Made by a program: the position numbers and the translations under genes. Positions 17,084-24,327 of a DNA stretch of 24,327 nucleotides are shown here, in pieces. This DNA is from Sergeia podlipaevii (Eukaryota; Euglenozoa; Kinetoplastea; Trypanosomatida; Trypanosomatidae): positions 1 through 24,327 of the forward strand of contig JASANZ010001916.1 of NCBI GenBank assembly GCA_030849805.1. Direction: 5' to 3'. Positions within the stretch are counted from its first letter, which is position 1, and the number at the start of each line of letters is the position of its first letter. The notes under the pieces are model-generated. The model ran no database searches and was not told where the DNA came from. It saw only the letters and a program-made list of their open reading frames with translations.

Positions 17084-17117
17084 AGAAGGAGGATTATTAT
17101 TTTTAAAATATATATAT

Positions 17118-20100
17118 ATGGGGTTTGTTGACCGTGGTGGTGGTCGCGAGGCCAAGGGCTCAAGTCTGCGCCGCTCCAAGAAGAACCCAGGTGCCCCCTC
17201 CACTCGCAACAAGGGAGCAAACAAAAAGCATATCTCACCTCCAACCCGTGCCACCCCCATCCCACCGCCCGTGTGCTTGCCGTTTGTGAAGGAACTCGTG
17301 AAGGAGCTTCGTCGCCAGCGTGGCAGCAGCGAGGCGGTCGCAGATGACAAGGAGACACAAAAGCAACAAGAGGAAGGCGTCGATGCAGCGGCGACGGAGG
17401 AGACGTCAACGCCGAGCGTGGTTGCGCTCGTCAAACAGGTCCGTGCTCGGCAGAAGGACGCCGTCAAGGACGAGGCCGGTTGTGCACTGGCAACAGCGAG
17501 AAACATCGATGCCGCTGTTGCGATTTTGTCGCGTAAACTGGAAGACGATCGTGAGGGCATTTTCCGGCGCGCAGTCGAAGATGGCCACCTCGCGGCGATG
17601 CTGTGTTGGTGTAACGAGATGGAGAGGCAAGATGCGATGCTCGAGGCGTGCCGGAGCCACAGCACACACCTCTCTACTACTACTACTACTACTACTACTG
17701 CTGCTGCTGAGGGAGTCAAGAAGGTGCGCTTCCAGGTCAGTGAGGAAAGTGCTGGCAGCGGTAGCACCGCACTTGATGCCAACGTGTTTGCCTCATCAGA
17801 CAAGGCTAGCGGGGATTGTGCTCTGTATTGTCTGATTGGCGTCCACGTCAACAACATTGATCGAATGAATAAAAAGTTTCACGAGCAGTGGATCACGGAC
17901 ATCACGAGCCAGGGCAAGAACTCGCAGGTTCTTGGCATTCTCTCTGGGTTGAACCTGAGCAGAGACGCAGGCACACACTTTGCCCAGGAATGGATGCTGC
18001 GCGAGTGCTGGCGCGTCGCGGGTGAACTCCGTCTGCCTCTCGTGTTGCACGTGTACTCCACCGGCGATGAGAGCAGCATGCAGAGCACTGTGGACCGCGC
18101 GGCGGAGCTGCTCACGGAGCTCATGGTGGTGGCGACGACACGGACCGGCGCACCCGCCACCGCCAACCCCACTGCGGTGGTATTGTACAACGGTATCAAG
18201 GTGCTCGCCAGCTCCGCCGCGATGCGACACCTCGTCAAGACACACCGTCCCGCCTCTGCCGTGTCTGTCGCTCTTAACGCCGTCGCAGCTTCCTCCCACA
18301 CTCCTCCAGTGCCTTCTCTGACAGCGGTAGCAGGAGTTGAAGACGAAGGCACGGCGAAGATTCCATTCTACGTCATTGCCTCCGCGGAAGGCCTCACAGA
18401 GGCGCGGGAGGAGGAGGGGAAGAAAGAAGAAGGGAAAGCAGCCGCGGAGGGCGTCCCTGCCGGAGAAGGAGAAAGCAGCAAGACAGAGAAGGCGGTGGCG
18501 CGCAAGGACATGGAGTGGGTTGCGCTGCTCCCCAGCCTATTGGAGGAGGAAAAGTGGGACGAGGAAGACAGCAATGGTGAGGACACAGCAACGGAGACTG
18601 CTGTCGTTGCGCTCTCGCAGCTCATTGTTGGCAGCGGGTCGCCGTGGGGGACCCCGCAGAACATTGAAGATCCGTACCTGCGCACGCTGCCCAACGAGCC
18701 TGGTAACTACCAGTACGTGATGCGAGGTGTCTATGATGCCTTGGAGGCCAACAGCGCGGAGAAGAAGGAAAAGAAGAAGGAGGAGGTGGCGAAGTCTAGC
18801 GCTGAGCGGCTGTCCTTCGAGGAGGTGGAGGATGTGTGCCTGGGTAACTTCTTGAGTGTCTTCTTTGCGGATTTCATTGCCCAGCAGGTCTCTGGCAATG
18901 GGGCCGATAACACAACTACGATTTCCACTAACGCTGCAGGGGAGGAAGAGGAGAGCGATAGCGATGGCGACGGCAATGAAGAGGCCGCGCAAGGCACATC
19001 TGCGCTAAAGCACCACCACTACCACGACTGCGGTGGCTTTATACTCCCCAGCATTACCGGGATCATGTCCTTGCCTGGTGTGTCTACTTCTTCCGCGACT
19101 TACACATGTCGTGTATGCCGCGCCAGTTTGTTTCGCGAGTGTGCGCTGGCAACCCACTCACGTGAGGCCCCACGTGTGCATCGAGGCGGGAAGAAGAATC
19201 AGCAGCAGCAGCAACAGAAGCCAAGTAAAGTGGCGGAGTCTCAGAAGCGCAAGGGCAAAAGCAAAAAGGGTGAGCGTGGAGCTCGAACCCCATCGGAGAG
19301 CGATGACGATGAGTTTCACCACGGTGAAAGAGGAGAGGAAGACGACCCTGATTACGCCAAGTGCGGTCAAACACTCGTCCTGTGCGCGGTTCAGAGGGAC
19401 GATAGTGGCGAAGATGGGGACGAAGACAGCGATGATGATGATGATGATGACTCCGGTTCCCACCTTCACATCATCGGTGAGCTTCGCGAGAAGAACAATA
19501 AAAGCAAGAAGAATAGTGGAGGTATTTGTGTTGAGGCGACGCAGGCGGTGTGCGGTGGATGTGGCACCAAGATTGGCAATGTGCGTGAGAACAGTCCCTG
19601 CCATTGTGGAGTGAAGCTGCCCGGAATCACAATCCGCGTCATGCCCGCGAAGGTGGACAGGTGCGAAGCGGCCATGGTTGCATCAGGGACAAATATTCGT
19701 GTTGCTAAGCCTCTTGCTAGCAGTAGTGACGCCGCAGATGCTGGGAAGAAGGTGGCAGCAGCAACAGCAGCAGCATCAGCTGGGCGTGGCCCGGCTGGAA
19801 ATGCCAATGACGATGACGATGATCTGCAGGCGTTGTTAGAGCAGGCAGCGCGTGAGCGGGAGGAACTTGAGCGGGAGAAGGAGACCCTTGAAGCACGCGG
19901 CAACGATGACGACGACGGGAATAGTAAAAAAAAGCGCGAAAAGAAAAAGAACGTCAAGGCGAACAATCGGTCTAACTTCACACACTTCAGAAACAAGGAT
20001 TTTGCCCCGCGGCAGTCGCGCGCAGAGAAGCTGGCTCACCAGCGCGAGATTGAATCGCTTAACATCAAGAAGGATGAGGAGGCGTCGGGTAGTGACGATG

Positions 20101-20270
20101 AGAGTGACGGATCATCCTCCGCGGCGGCCTCTGCCTCTGAGGACGAGTCTGGCAGCGAGACAGAGACTCAGCAGAGGCCTCAGACGATGGCTCCGCGACG
20201 GGCGAGGAAGAAAGACAAGAAGCGGCAACAGCAGATGCAGCAGTACCGCGGTGGCGAGGACTCCGACTAG
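17118..20270 (+). CDS. TatD-type pseudo-hydrolase fused to a YVH1/DUSP12-like zinc-binding domain
   Basis: Residues about 125-580 of 1050 follow the order of TatD-family TIM barrels: IDAAVAIL (130-137), GVHVNN (241-246), GILSGLNL (273-280), PLVLH ending at H311, GSGSPW (505-510), an NEP...YV segment and a closing EDVCLGNF helix (N577). TatD enzymes are metal-dependent nucleases, but here the H-x-H pair, the second H of the GIHPH motif, the GEIGLD glutamate and the final aspartate are all replaced; H311 remains. Residues about 662-845 match the zinc-binding tail of YVH1/DUSP12: CRVC (664-667) with H680, C749, CGGC (812-815), CHC (828-830) and a closing KVD. No phosphatase signature is present. 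In YVH1 this tail supports 60S ribosome assembly. Acidic runs, a Lys-rich nuclear-signal-like patch (937-945) and a basic C-terminus (about 1028-1040) suggest a nucleolar protein; this is inference. ATG 17118 is the first ATG after the acceptor. Confidence 0.78.
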   Translation: MGFVDRGGGREAKGSSLRRSKKNPGAPSTRNKGANKKHISPPTRATPIPPPVCLPFVKELVKELRRQRGSSEAVADDKETQKQQEEGVDAAATEETSTPSVVALVKQVRARQKDAVKDEAGCALATARNIDAAVAILSRKLEDDREGIFRRAVEDGHLAAMLCWCNEMERQDAMLEACRSHSTHLSTTTTTTTTAAAEGVKKVRFQVSEESAGSGSTALDANVFASSDKASGDCALYCLIGVHVNNIDRMNKKFHEQWITDITSQGKNSQVLGILSGLNLSRDAGTHFAQEWMLRECWRVAGELRLPLVLHVYSTGDESSMQSTVDRAAELLTELMVVATTRTGAPATANPTAVVLYNGIKVLASSAAMRHLVKTHRPASAVSVALNAVAASSHTPPVPSLTAVAGVEDEGTAKIPFYVIASAEGLTEAREEEGKKEEGKAAAEGVPAGEGESSKTEKAVARKDMEWVALLPSLLEEEKWDEEDSNGEDTATETAVVALSQLIVGSGSPWGTPQNIEDPYLRTLPNEPGNYQYVMRGVYDALEANSAEKKEKKKEEVAKSSAERLSFEEVEDVCLGNFLSVFFADFIAQQVSGNGADNTTTISTNAAGEEEESDSDGDGNEEAAQGTSALKHHHYHDCGGFILPSITGIMSLPGVSTSSATYTCRVCRASLFRECALATHSREAPRVHRGGKKNQQQQQQKPSKVAESQKRKGKSKKGERGARTPSESDDDEFHHGERGEEDDPDYAKCGQTLVLCAVQRDDSGEDGDEDSDDDDDDDSGSHLHIIGELREKNNKSKKNSGGICVEATQAVCGGCGTKIGNVRENSPCHCGVKLPGITIRVMPAKVDRCEAAMVASGTNIRVAKPLASSSDAADAGKKVAAATAAASAGRGPAGNANDDDDDLQALLEQAAREREELEREKETLEARGNDDDDGNSKKKREKKKNVKANNRSNFTHFRNKDFAPRQSRAEKLAHQREIESLNIKKDEEASGSDDESDGSSSAAASASEDESGSETETQQRPQTMAPRRARKKDKKRQQQMQQYRGGEDSD

Positions 20271-20930
20271 TGGAGAAGAAAAGAAAAAACATGGGAAAGT
20301 GAAGAAAAGTGGGGGGCGAGATTTTTAAATGTATCGAATATCGCTGCTTGTGTGTGTGGTGTGTGTGTGTGTGCAGAGACACATATACGTACTTGAGTGC
20401 GGATGGGTTGACTAGTAGTAGTCTGAAGTGGTCGGCTGCAGTTGCTTTTTGTTGTTGTTCCTATGGTTGCCAATTTGATGACTGAAACATGCTGGCGTCG
20501 CTCTCTTTCTCTTCACTGCAGCTTTCGACTGTTGTTATATAAATAATATATATATACATTTTTGCTCTTCTTGGGAGTTTAGTAATATATATATATACGC
20601 AACACTTTAAGCAAACGAAAAATCATATATCTATATACATATATATGGTTGCGTAGAAGCAATCTTGACTCACTGTGTGCGTGGACGTGTCAGTGGCATA
20701 TCTCTTTTCATCAAAAAAGTTTTATCATTTTTCCTTCTCTCTCTCTCTCTCCCTCTCGCTTATATGATACTGTTTTTATTGTATTACTAGATATCATATA
20801 TCATATATTATACACACATACACACACACACACAGAGAGAGAAAGAGAGAGAGACACACATTCACATTCACAGTCAGCATTTAGGTAGCATCAAAAAAAA
20901 AGGGGGGGTGGTGGAAGAAAGACAAAAAGG
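20271..20930. other. Spacer between TatD/YVH1-like gene and COX17
   Basis: No gene is seen. It holds a GT run (20350-20373), short TA runs (20550-20556, 20585-20597, 20638-20645), a CT tract, and CA followed by GA repeats (about 20820-20855) inside the likely COX17 leader. The frame 20649-20888 is repeat-derived and not credible. Confidence 0.7.
20729..20790 (+). promoter_or_regulatory. Probable trans-splice acceptor of COX17
   Basis: A CT-rich tract (about 20729-20760) is followed by a second T-rich stretch and an AG at 20789-20790. The predicted leader is 140 nt, made largely of CA and GA repeats, and contains no upstream ATG. Confidence 0.5.
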
Positions 20931-21170
20931 ATGGGCTCGAACAACTCCACTCAGCAGCAGCAGCAGCAGACCGCATCAGGGGACACGAAGCCCGCATGTA
21001 AGATATGTTGTGCGTGCCCAACAGAGCGCCGCGCACGTGATGAGTGCACGCTTCTCAAGAACATGAACGAGTGCGAGACGGAGATCTCCGCCTTCTATGC
21101 ATGCTTGCTGAAGGAAGGCTTCAGTAAGACAGAAGTGGACGCGCTGAGGAAGAATACTAAGCAAATGTAA
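20931..21170 (+). CDS. COX17: Cytochrome c oxidase copper chaperone COX17
   Basis: COX17 carries Cu(I) in the mitochondrial intermembrane space and passes it to SCO1 and COX11 for assembly of cytochrome c oxidase. This 79-residue protein has the copper-binding pair C26-C27 within CCACP. It also has the twin CX9C motif, C29-X9-C39 and C48-X9-C58, which forms the disulfide-stapled helical hairpin imported through the MIA pathway. The R-A-R-D-x-C segment before C39 is also family-typical. Unusual features are an additional cysteine C23 just before the copper motif, an N-terminal six-glutamine tract (residues 8-13), and about 20 residues after the last cysteine. The N-terminus MGSNNST also fits a myristoylation consensus. 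ATG 20931 is the first ATG after the predicted acceptor. The identification rests on motif order and spacing and is strong. Confidence 0.92.
   Translation: MGSNNSTQQQQQQTASGDTKPACKICCACPTERRARDECTLLKNMNECETEISAFYACLLKEGFSKTEVDALRKNTKQM
20952..20969 (+). repeat. (CAG)6 encoding glutamines in COX17
   Basis: Six perfect CAG codons lie in the otherwise compact N-terminus of COX17, upstream of the conserved core. Confidence 0.9.
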
Positions 21171-22025
21171 GGAGAAGGAAGAAGAAAGAAGGAAAGAAAG
21201 AAAGAGAGAGAAAAGGAGGGAGGAGGGGGAGAGGTCAGGGATATTGGAAACAAATAAAAAAAAAAAAAACAGGGAGGGTGTAAAAGAACTTGTTTGCCGG
21301 TGCCTTCACTTTTGAACTTCCGTTTTTTTTTTCGTTTTTCTTTTCCTTTTTTCATTTTCTTTTTGTTTTTTTTGTATTTGTTTGGCATCATCAACCGGCA
21401 CGAGGCGCGTCTATGGTCGTCACTTTTTATTATTATTTTTATTATTATTACGTTCTTTTCACACTTTTTTTTTTGTTAATTCCTATTGTTTTCTTTATTT
21501 GCGAGAGCGTGTGGATCAGGCAGTGGGAGGTGAAGATGAAAGGAGGAAGGAAGGTTACTGTCGGGCAGACCGAAGCGCATTCTCCACTTTGTTCACTGTT
21601 ATTATTATTGCTATTTATGAGTCACTATTATCGTTACTACTGCTATTCAGCTCCATTTCACGCATACACACACACTTTGACATGGCGTATCGAAAAACAA
21701 TTTACATATATTTAAAGAAAAGTATCTCTTGAAAAAGCATAGAGTTTTGGGGAAGAATACGTGAGCATCACACTGAAACAACAATTACGAAGATAGAATT
21801 ATTTTACACCTTTGGTACCAACAATCTCTATTTTTTTTCTTTTTTCTTACGCAGTTCCAATTTTTTATCCTTTTCTTTAAAATTATGTGCATGTTTCAAT
21901 CTCTTTTTTTTTTTAATGATTTACTTTTATTTTTTATTTTTTTTCATTTTTCCTTTTCTTTTTGCCGCTGGTTTCCACTATATCAAGAGTTCAGGAGCAC
22001 AGCACAGGATATATTCCGCTAGTTC

Positions 22026-22076
22026 ACACCTCCTTCCTCTCTCCTTCATTTTCTTTTTTCTCCTTCTCTACCCCAG
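22026..22076 (+). promoter_or_regulatory. Probable trans-splice acceptor of the 528-residue gene
   Basis: A long C/T tract ends in CCCCAG, with the AG at 22075-22076. This gives a 153-nt leader. A second T-rich tract (about 22128-22177) with AGs at 22190 and 22212-22213 is an alternative and would shorten the leader to under 40 nt. Confidence 0.55.
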
Positions 22077-22178
22077 GAATCAAGAGAGAGAGAGGGGAGA
22101 GAGAAGATAGCAGAAGCGTATTTCGCTATTCTTTGTTCGTTTCTCTTTTCATTCTTTATTTTATCTTATTTTATTTTA

Positions 22179-22205
22179 TGAAAATCAAAAAGTGGGATCA
22201 CTGAA
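22179..22205 (+). promoter_or_regulatory. Short upstream ORF in the predicted leader
   Basis: An ATG at 22179 opens eight codons ending in TGA at 22203-22205, 24 bases before the main start at 22230. It is part of the mRNA only if the acceptor at 22076 is used. If so, it could reduce translation of the main frame. No function is claimed for the peptide. Confidence 0.35.
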
Positions 22206-22229
22206 CGCATTTAGTTAGTAGATATATAA

Positions 22230-23816
22230 ATGGCCGATCGAGTCTCCCCTTCCGCTGCTGCTCTAGCGCTTATACGCTTGCCGCTAGTCCCGCCATCTGC
22301 CTTTACCTCAAAGCAGCTTCGAGACAACAACAATACATACACCAGCAGGGCCTCTGTGGCCTCCACCACACAAGGAGCCGCTGCTAACGCTATCACGGGA
22401 GGGCAATCAGCTGTCGGGGGTTTGCCGTCTGGCAAGCGTAAGGCTGACGGCATCACCGCCTTTGCAGCCTACTCAGACCGGCTTCTATGTGATCCTACGA
22501 ATTCTATTTATGTCTACGGCAAGTATGAGTACAAGTACTCCGTCACGGACTCACAGTCGCACGCGCATGTGGAGCGGCTCGTGAGGCGGATGATGAAGGA
22601 GGCTCTGGATCAGTACGACGCCTCTGTAAATTCGTTTTTGGCGATGCCAGAGGAGGTGCAGCATGCACACGTGTTGCGTGGTGTCCCGGCTCAAGTGCTG
22701 CCAGCCATGCAGCTGGCGCCAAGGCATCGAGGCAGCCTTCCTGGAGCCGGGCAACGCGCCTCTTCGCGATCACGCGCGCTATCCCTGACCTCCACTGCGG
22801 TGCCGCCTCCACAAGGAGGTCCAGCTGGCGGCTCTGACACCGCCCATCACTCGCCTCTCTCCAGGTCTATGCTCGCTGCTGCCGCTGCTGCTGTCGAGGC
22901 ATCTACGACTAGTGCAGGCGGGGTGGGAGGTAGTCCGCAGATGGCGGCCACCGGGTCTCCAGGCAGCTCACAGAGTGTCGTTGCCAATATTAGTATTCAC
23001 ACGGTGCCACGTGTGACAGAGGATGAGGCATTTAATGCTCTACGGAAGTTCTGGCCCTCACATGAGTCAGTGGCGCTTGCCGCGGAGAAGGCCGCCCTTG
23101 AGGCGGAGAGGAGTCCCATCGCTGCCAAGAGAAAAAACAGGAATATGGATACCGGCGCTGCCGGCGCAAACCCCCTTGGTGGTGTAGAGAAGGATGGAAA
23201 TGCGCGCAAAATGAAGAACGTGAACATTCTCGTCGATTCGCAGGCGATGGAACGCAAGCGGGAGGCAGAACAGTTGCAGACACTTACATACCCCAAGGTG
23301 AAGTTGGTGATTGACCTCGTGGTCTCTCGTAAGTCCCTAGGAGACTCCCCGACAAAGAGCAAACCGTATCGGCTCGCTCAGTATTTATACAAGCATGTCA
23401 CCCGCCGCTACGCCACCTCAGTTTCAACAATCTGCATCGGCATGACGGACGCCAGTGTGAAACTTGCCTGCCGCGATGTACTTTTTCCCTTTCGCCAGCA
23501 TGCGACCATCCCTGGGATCGGTACTCCCAGCCAGCTCTACGGCAGCAGCGGCGGTGGTGGCGGCATGTCTAGTGGAAACAATAATAATAATAGCAATACA
23601 ATGAATAACAACAATACACTTTCTGGGACTCTCAGCTACGGTAGTCCACGTAGTATGAGCATAAGGATGAGAAGTGGGTCAGCGTCGTTTCCGCTCGCCG
23701 CCACGATGCCGATCTCGACGCTGCCGCTGTGTACGCGCCTGCCGCCGGCGATGCCGGAGCTTCTGGATCAGAGTCGTTTGTTCATATGTTTCCATCGCAA
23801 CAGTGGAGAAATGTAA
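22230..23816 (+). CDS. Unrecognised 528-residue protein
   Basis: I do not recognise a family. Two blocks look structured. The first (about residues 73-150) has DGITAFAAYSDRLLCDP, an aromatic stretch YVYGKYEYKYSV and a helix HVERLVRRMMKEALDQY. The second (about 357-425) has VKLVIDLVVSRK, RLAQYLYKHVTRRY and a mixed segment ending in DVLFPFRQ. A charged helix with FWPSHESVALAAEKAALEAE lies between them (about 274-293), followed by a K/R-rich patch. The linkers are low-complexity, with S/P/G and A runs (about 165-255) and an N/S/G run (about 436-465). No signal peptide, membrane segment, zinc site or catalytic signature is evident. Codon use and composition match the neighbouring genes, and the frame starts at the first ATG after the uORF, so I am confident it is a real gene. 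Confidence 0.8.
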   Translation: MADRVSPSAAALALIRLPLVPPSAFTSKQLRDNNNTYTSRASVASTTQGAAANAITGGQSAVGGLPSGKRKADGITAFAAYSDRLLCDPTNSIYVYGKYEYKYSVTDSQSHAHVERLVRRMMKEALDQYDASVNSFLAMPEEVQHAHVLRGVPAQVLPAMQLAPRHRGSLPGAGQRASSRSRALSLTSTAVPPPQGGPAGGSDTAHHSPLSRSMLAAAAAAVEASTTSAGGVGGSPQMAATGSPGSSQSVVANISIHTVPRVTEDEAFNALRKFWPSHESVALAAEKAALEAERSPIAAKRKNRNMDTGAAGANPLGGVEKDGNARKMKNVNILVDSQAMERKREAEQLQTLTYPKVKLVIDLVVSRKSLGDSPTKSKPYRLAQYLYKHVTRRYATSVSTICIGMTDASVKLACRDVLFPFRQHATIPGIGTPSQLYGSSGGGGGMSSGNNNNNSNTMNNNNTLSGTLSYGSPRSMSIRMRSGSASFPLAATMPISTLPLCTRLPPAMPELLDQSRLFICFHRNSGEM

Positions 23817-24327
23817 ATAAAAAATATTTAAAAAATTAGATATGCTCCACTATTTATTTATTTTTTCTTCTTTTGTTGCTTTGTAGTGTTGCTTTATATA
23901 TATATGTTTATTTTTATACACATACTTATATTATTATCTTGCTTATGTCTCTCTTGTGTAGATGTATTTGTGTTGTGTATTGTTGTGTGTGTGTGAGAGA
24001 GGGAGAGCTTTGTATATTTTTTTTAGTAAAAAAGAAAAGGCGTTAGGATACATTCCTGTTACTTATGTAAACTAGTTCATCTGGTGTTTTGCCAACTGTC
24101 ACTTGTATTTTTGTGTTTTCGTTTTTTGTTGTTGTTGCTTTTCTGGAATATGCTCCGTACGTGTAATATATTCGTGCGTGTATGTACATGGACTCACTTA
24201 CTTTGAGAAGGGAAGGAAGTAGCAAATTATACACCTTTTTTATATATATGACTGCATTTACTTCTTCCTTTCTATTGTACGTGTGTCTACGCGTGTGTGT
24301 GTGTGTGATGATGATGATGATGATGAT
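23817..24327. other. 3' flank of the last gene, no gene seen
   Basis: AT-rich non-coding sequence with TA runs near 23895-23905 and 24240-24249 and GT runs. It probably holds the 3' untranslated region of the preceding gene and the start of the next spacer. Confidence 0.7.
24292..24327. repeat. GT run followed by (GAT)7 at the window end
   Basis: A GT dinucleotide run passes directly into seven GAT units (24307-24327) and is cut by the window edge, so its full length is unknown. Confidence 0.9.

Larger units (their letters stand above)
16316..17117. other. Spacer between NYN-like and TatD/YVH1-like genes
   Basis: No gene is seen. The stretch includes an A20 run, a (TA)n run, a (TTA)9 run, TGTA repeats near 16780-16795, and the C/T tract at 17046-17079 that serves the next gene. 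Short frames here (16423-16674, 16721-17131) translate to simple T-rich sequence. Confidence 0.7.
21171..22229. other. Spacer between COX17 and the last gene
   Basis: The stretch starts purine-rich (21175-21230) and then becomes T-rich, with TTA runs near 21426-21450 and 21599-21609 and several poly-T runs. Frames such as 21290-21715 translate to F/Y/L-rich sequence with no protein-like pattern. No RNA gene is visible. The last part contains the acceptor and leader of the downstream gene. Confidence 0.7.

Noticed and set aside
17446..20270. Active TatD DNase annotation
   Set aside because: The fold order fits TatD, but nearly all metal-binding positions are substituted, so naming it a DNase would overstate the evidence.
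1..24327. CRISPR array, transposon, tRNA, rRNA or phage-like elements
   Set aside because: Repeats seen are simple microsatellites. I found no spaced direct repeats, transposase or reverse-transcriptase motifs, or cloverleaf-like RNA genes.

Overview
The window reads as nuclear DNA of a kinetoplastid, most likely a trypanosomatid. All six convincing genes lie on the + strand and none needs an intron. They are separated by AT-rich, microsatellite-laden spacers of about 0.7-1.4 kb (the last spacer is cut by the window edge). In front of each start codon there is a polypyrimidine tract followed by an AG, the signal for spliced-leader trans-splicing of polycistronic transcripts. TAA, TAG and TGA all serve as stops, so the genetic code looks standard. 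I cannot fix the genus. Some computed starts fall on TTG; I moved these to the next in-frame ATG.

Layout: 1-1443 is a long non-coding leader region. 1444-11895 encodes a 3483-residue AGC-family protein kinase whose catalytic domain is split by very large low-complexity insertions; its predicted C-terminal hydrophobic motif lies about 1760 residues beyond the kinase core. 12760-14583 encodes a tubulin cofactor E (TBCE)-type leucine-rich-repeat protein with a C-terminal ubiquitin-like domain but no CAP-Gly domain. 15329-16315 encodes a probable NYN/PIN-type nuclease-fold protein with a Gly/Arg-rich region and a possible mitochondrial presequence. 17118-20270 encodes a protein in which a TatD-type TIM barrel that has lost nearly all metal ligands is joined to a zinc-binding module resembling the C-terminus of the YVH1/DUSP12 phosphatases. 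20931-21170 encodes COX17, the copper chaperone for cytochrome c oxidase. 22230-23816 encodes an unrecognised 528-residue protein. 23817-24327 is non-coding and ends in GT and GAT microsatellites.

The genes do not form a functional pathway, as is usual for a trypanosomatid polycistronic unit; co-directional order reflects transcription rather than shared function. A shared trait is homopeptide tracts (Q, A, S, G, T, D/E) inserted even into compact conserved proteins, which suggests active triplet-repeat slippage. The strongest candidates for something undescribed are the TatD pseudoenzyme-YVH1 zinc-module fusion and the giant kinase with its displaced AGC tail elements.
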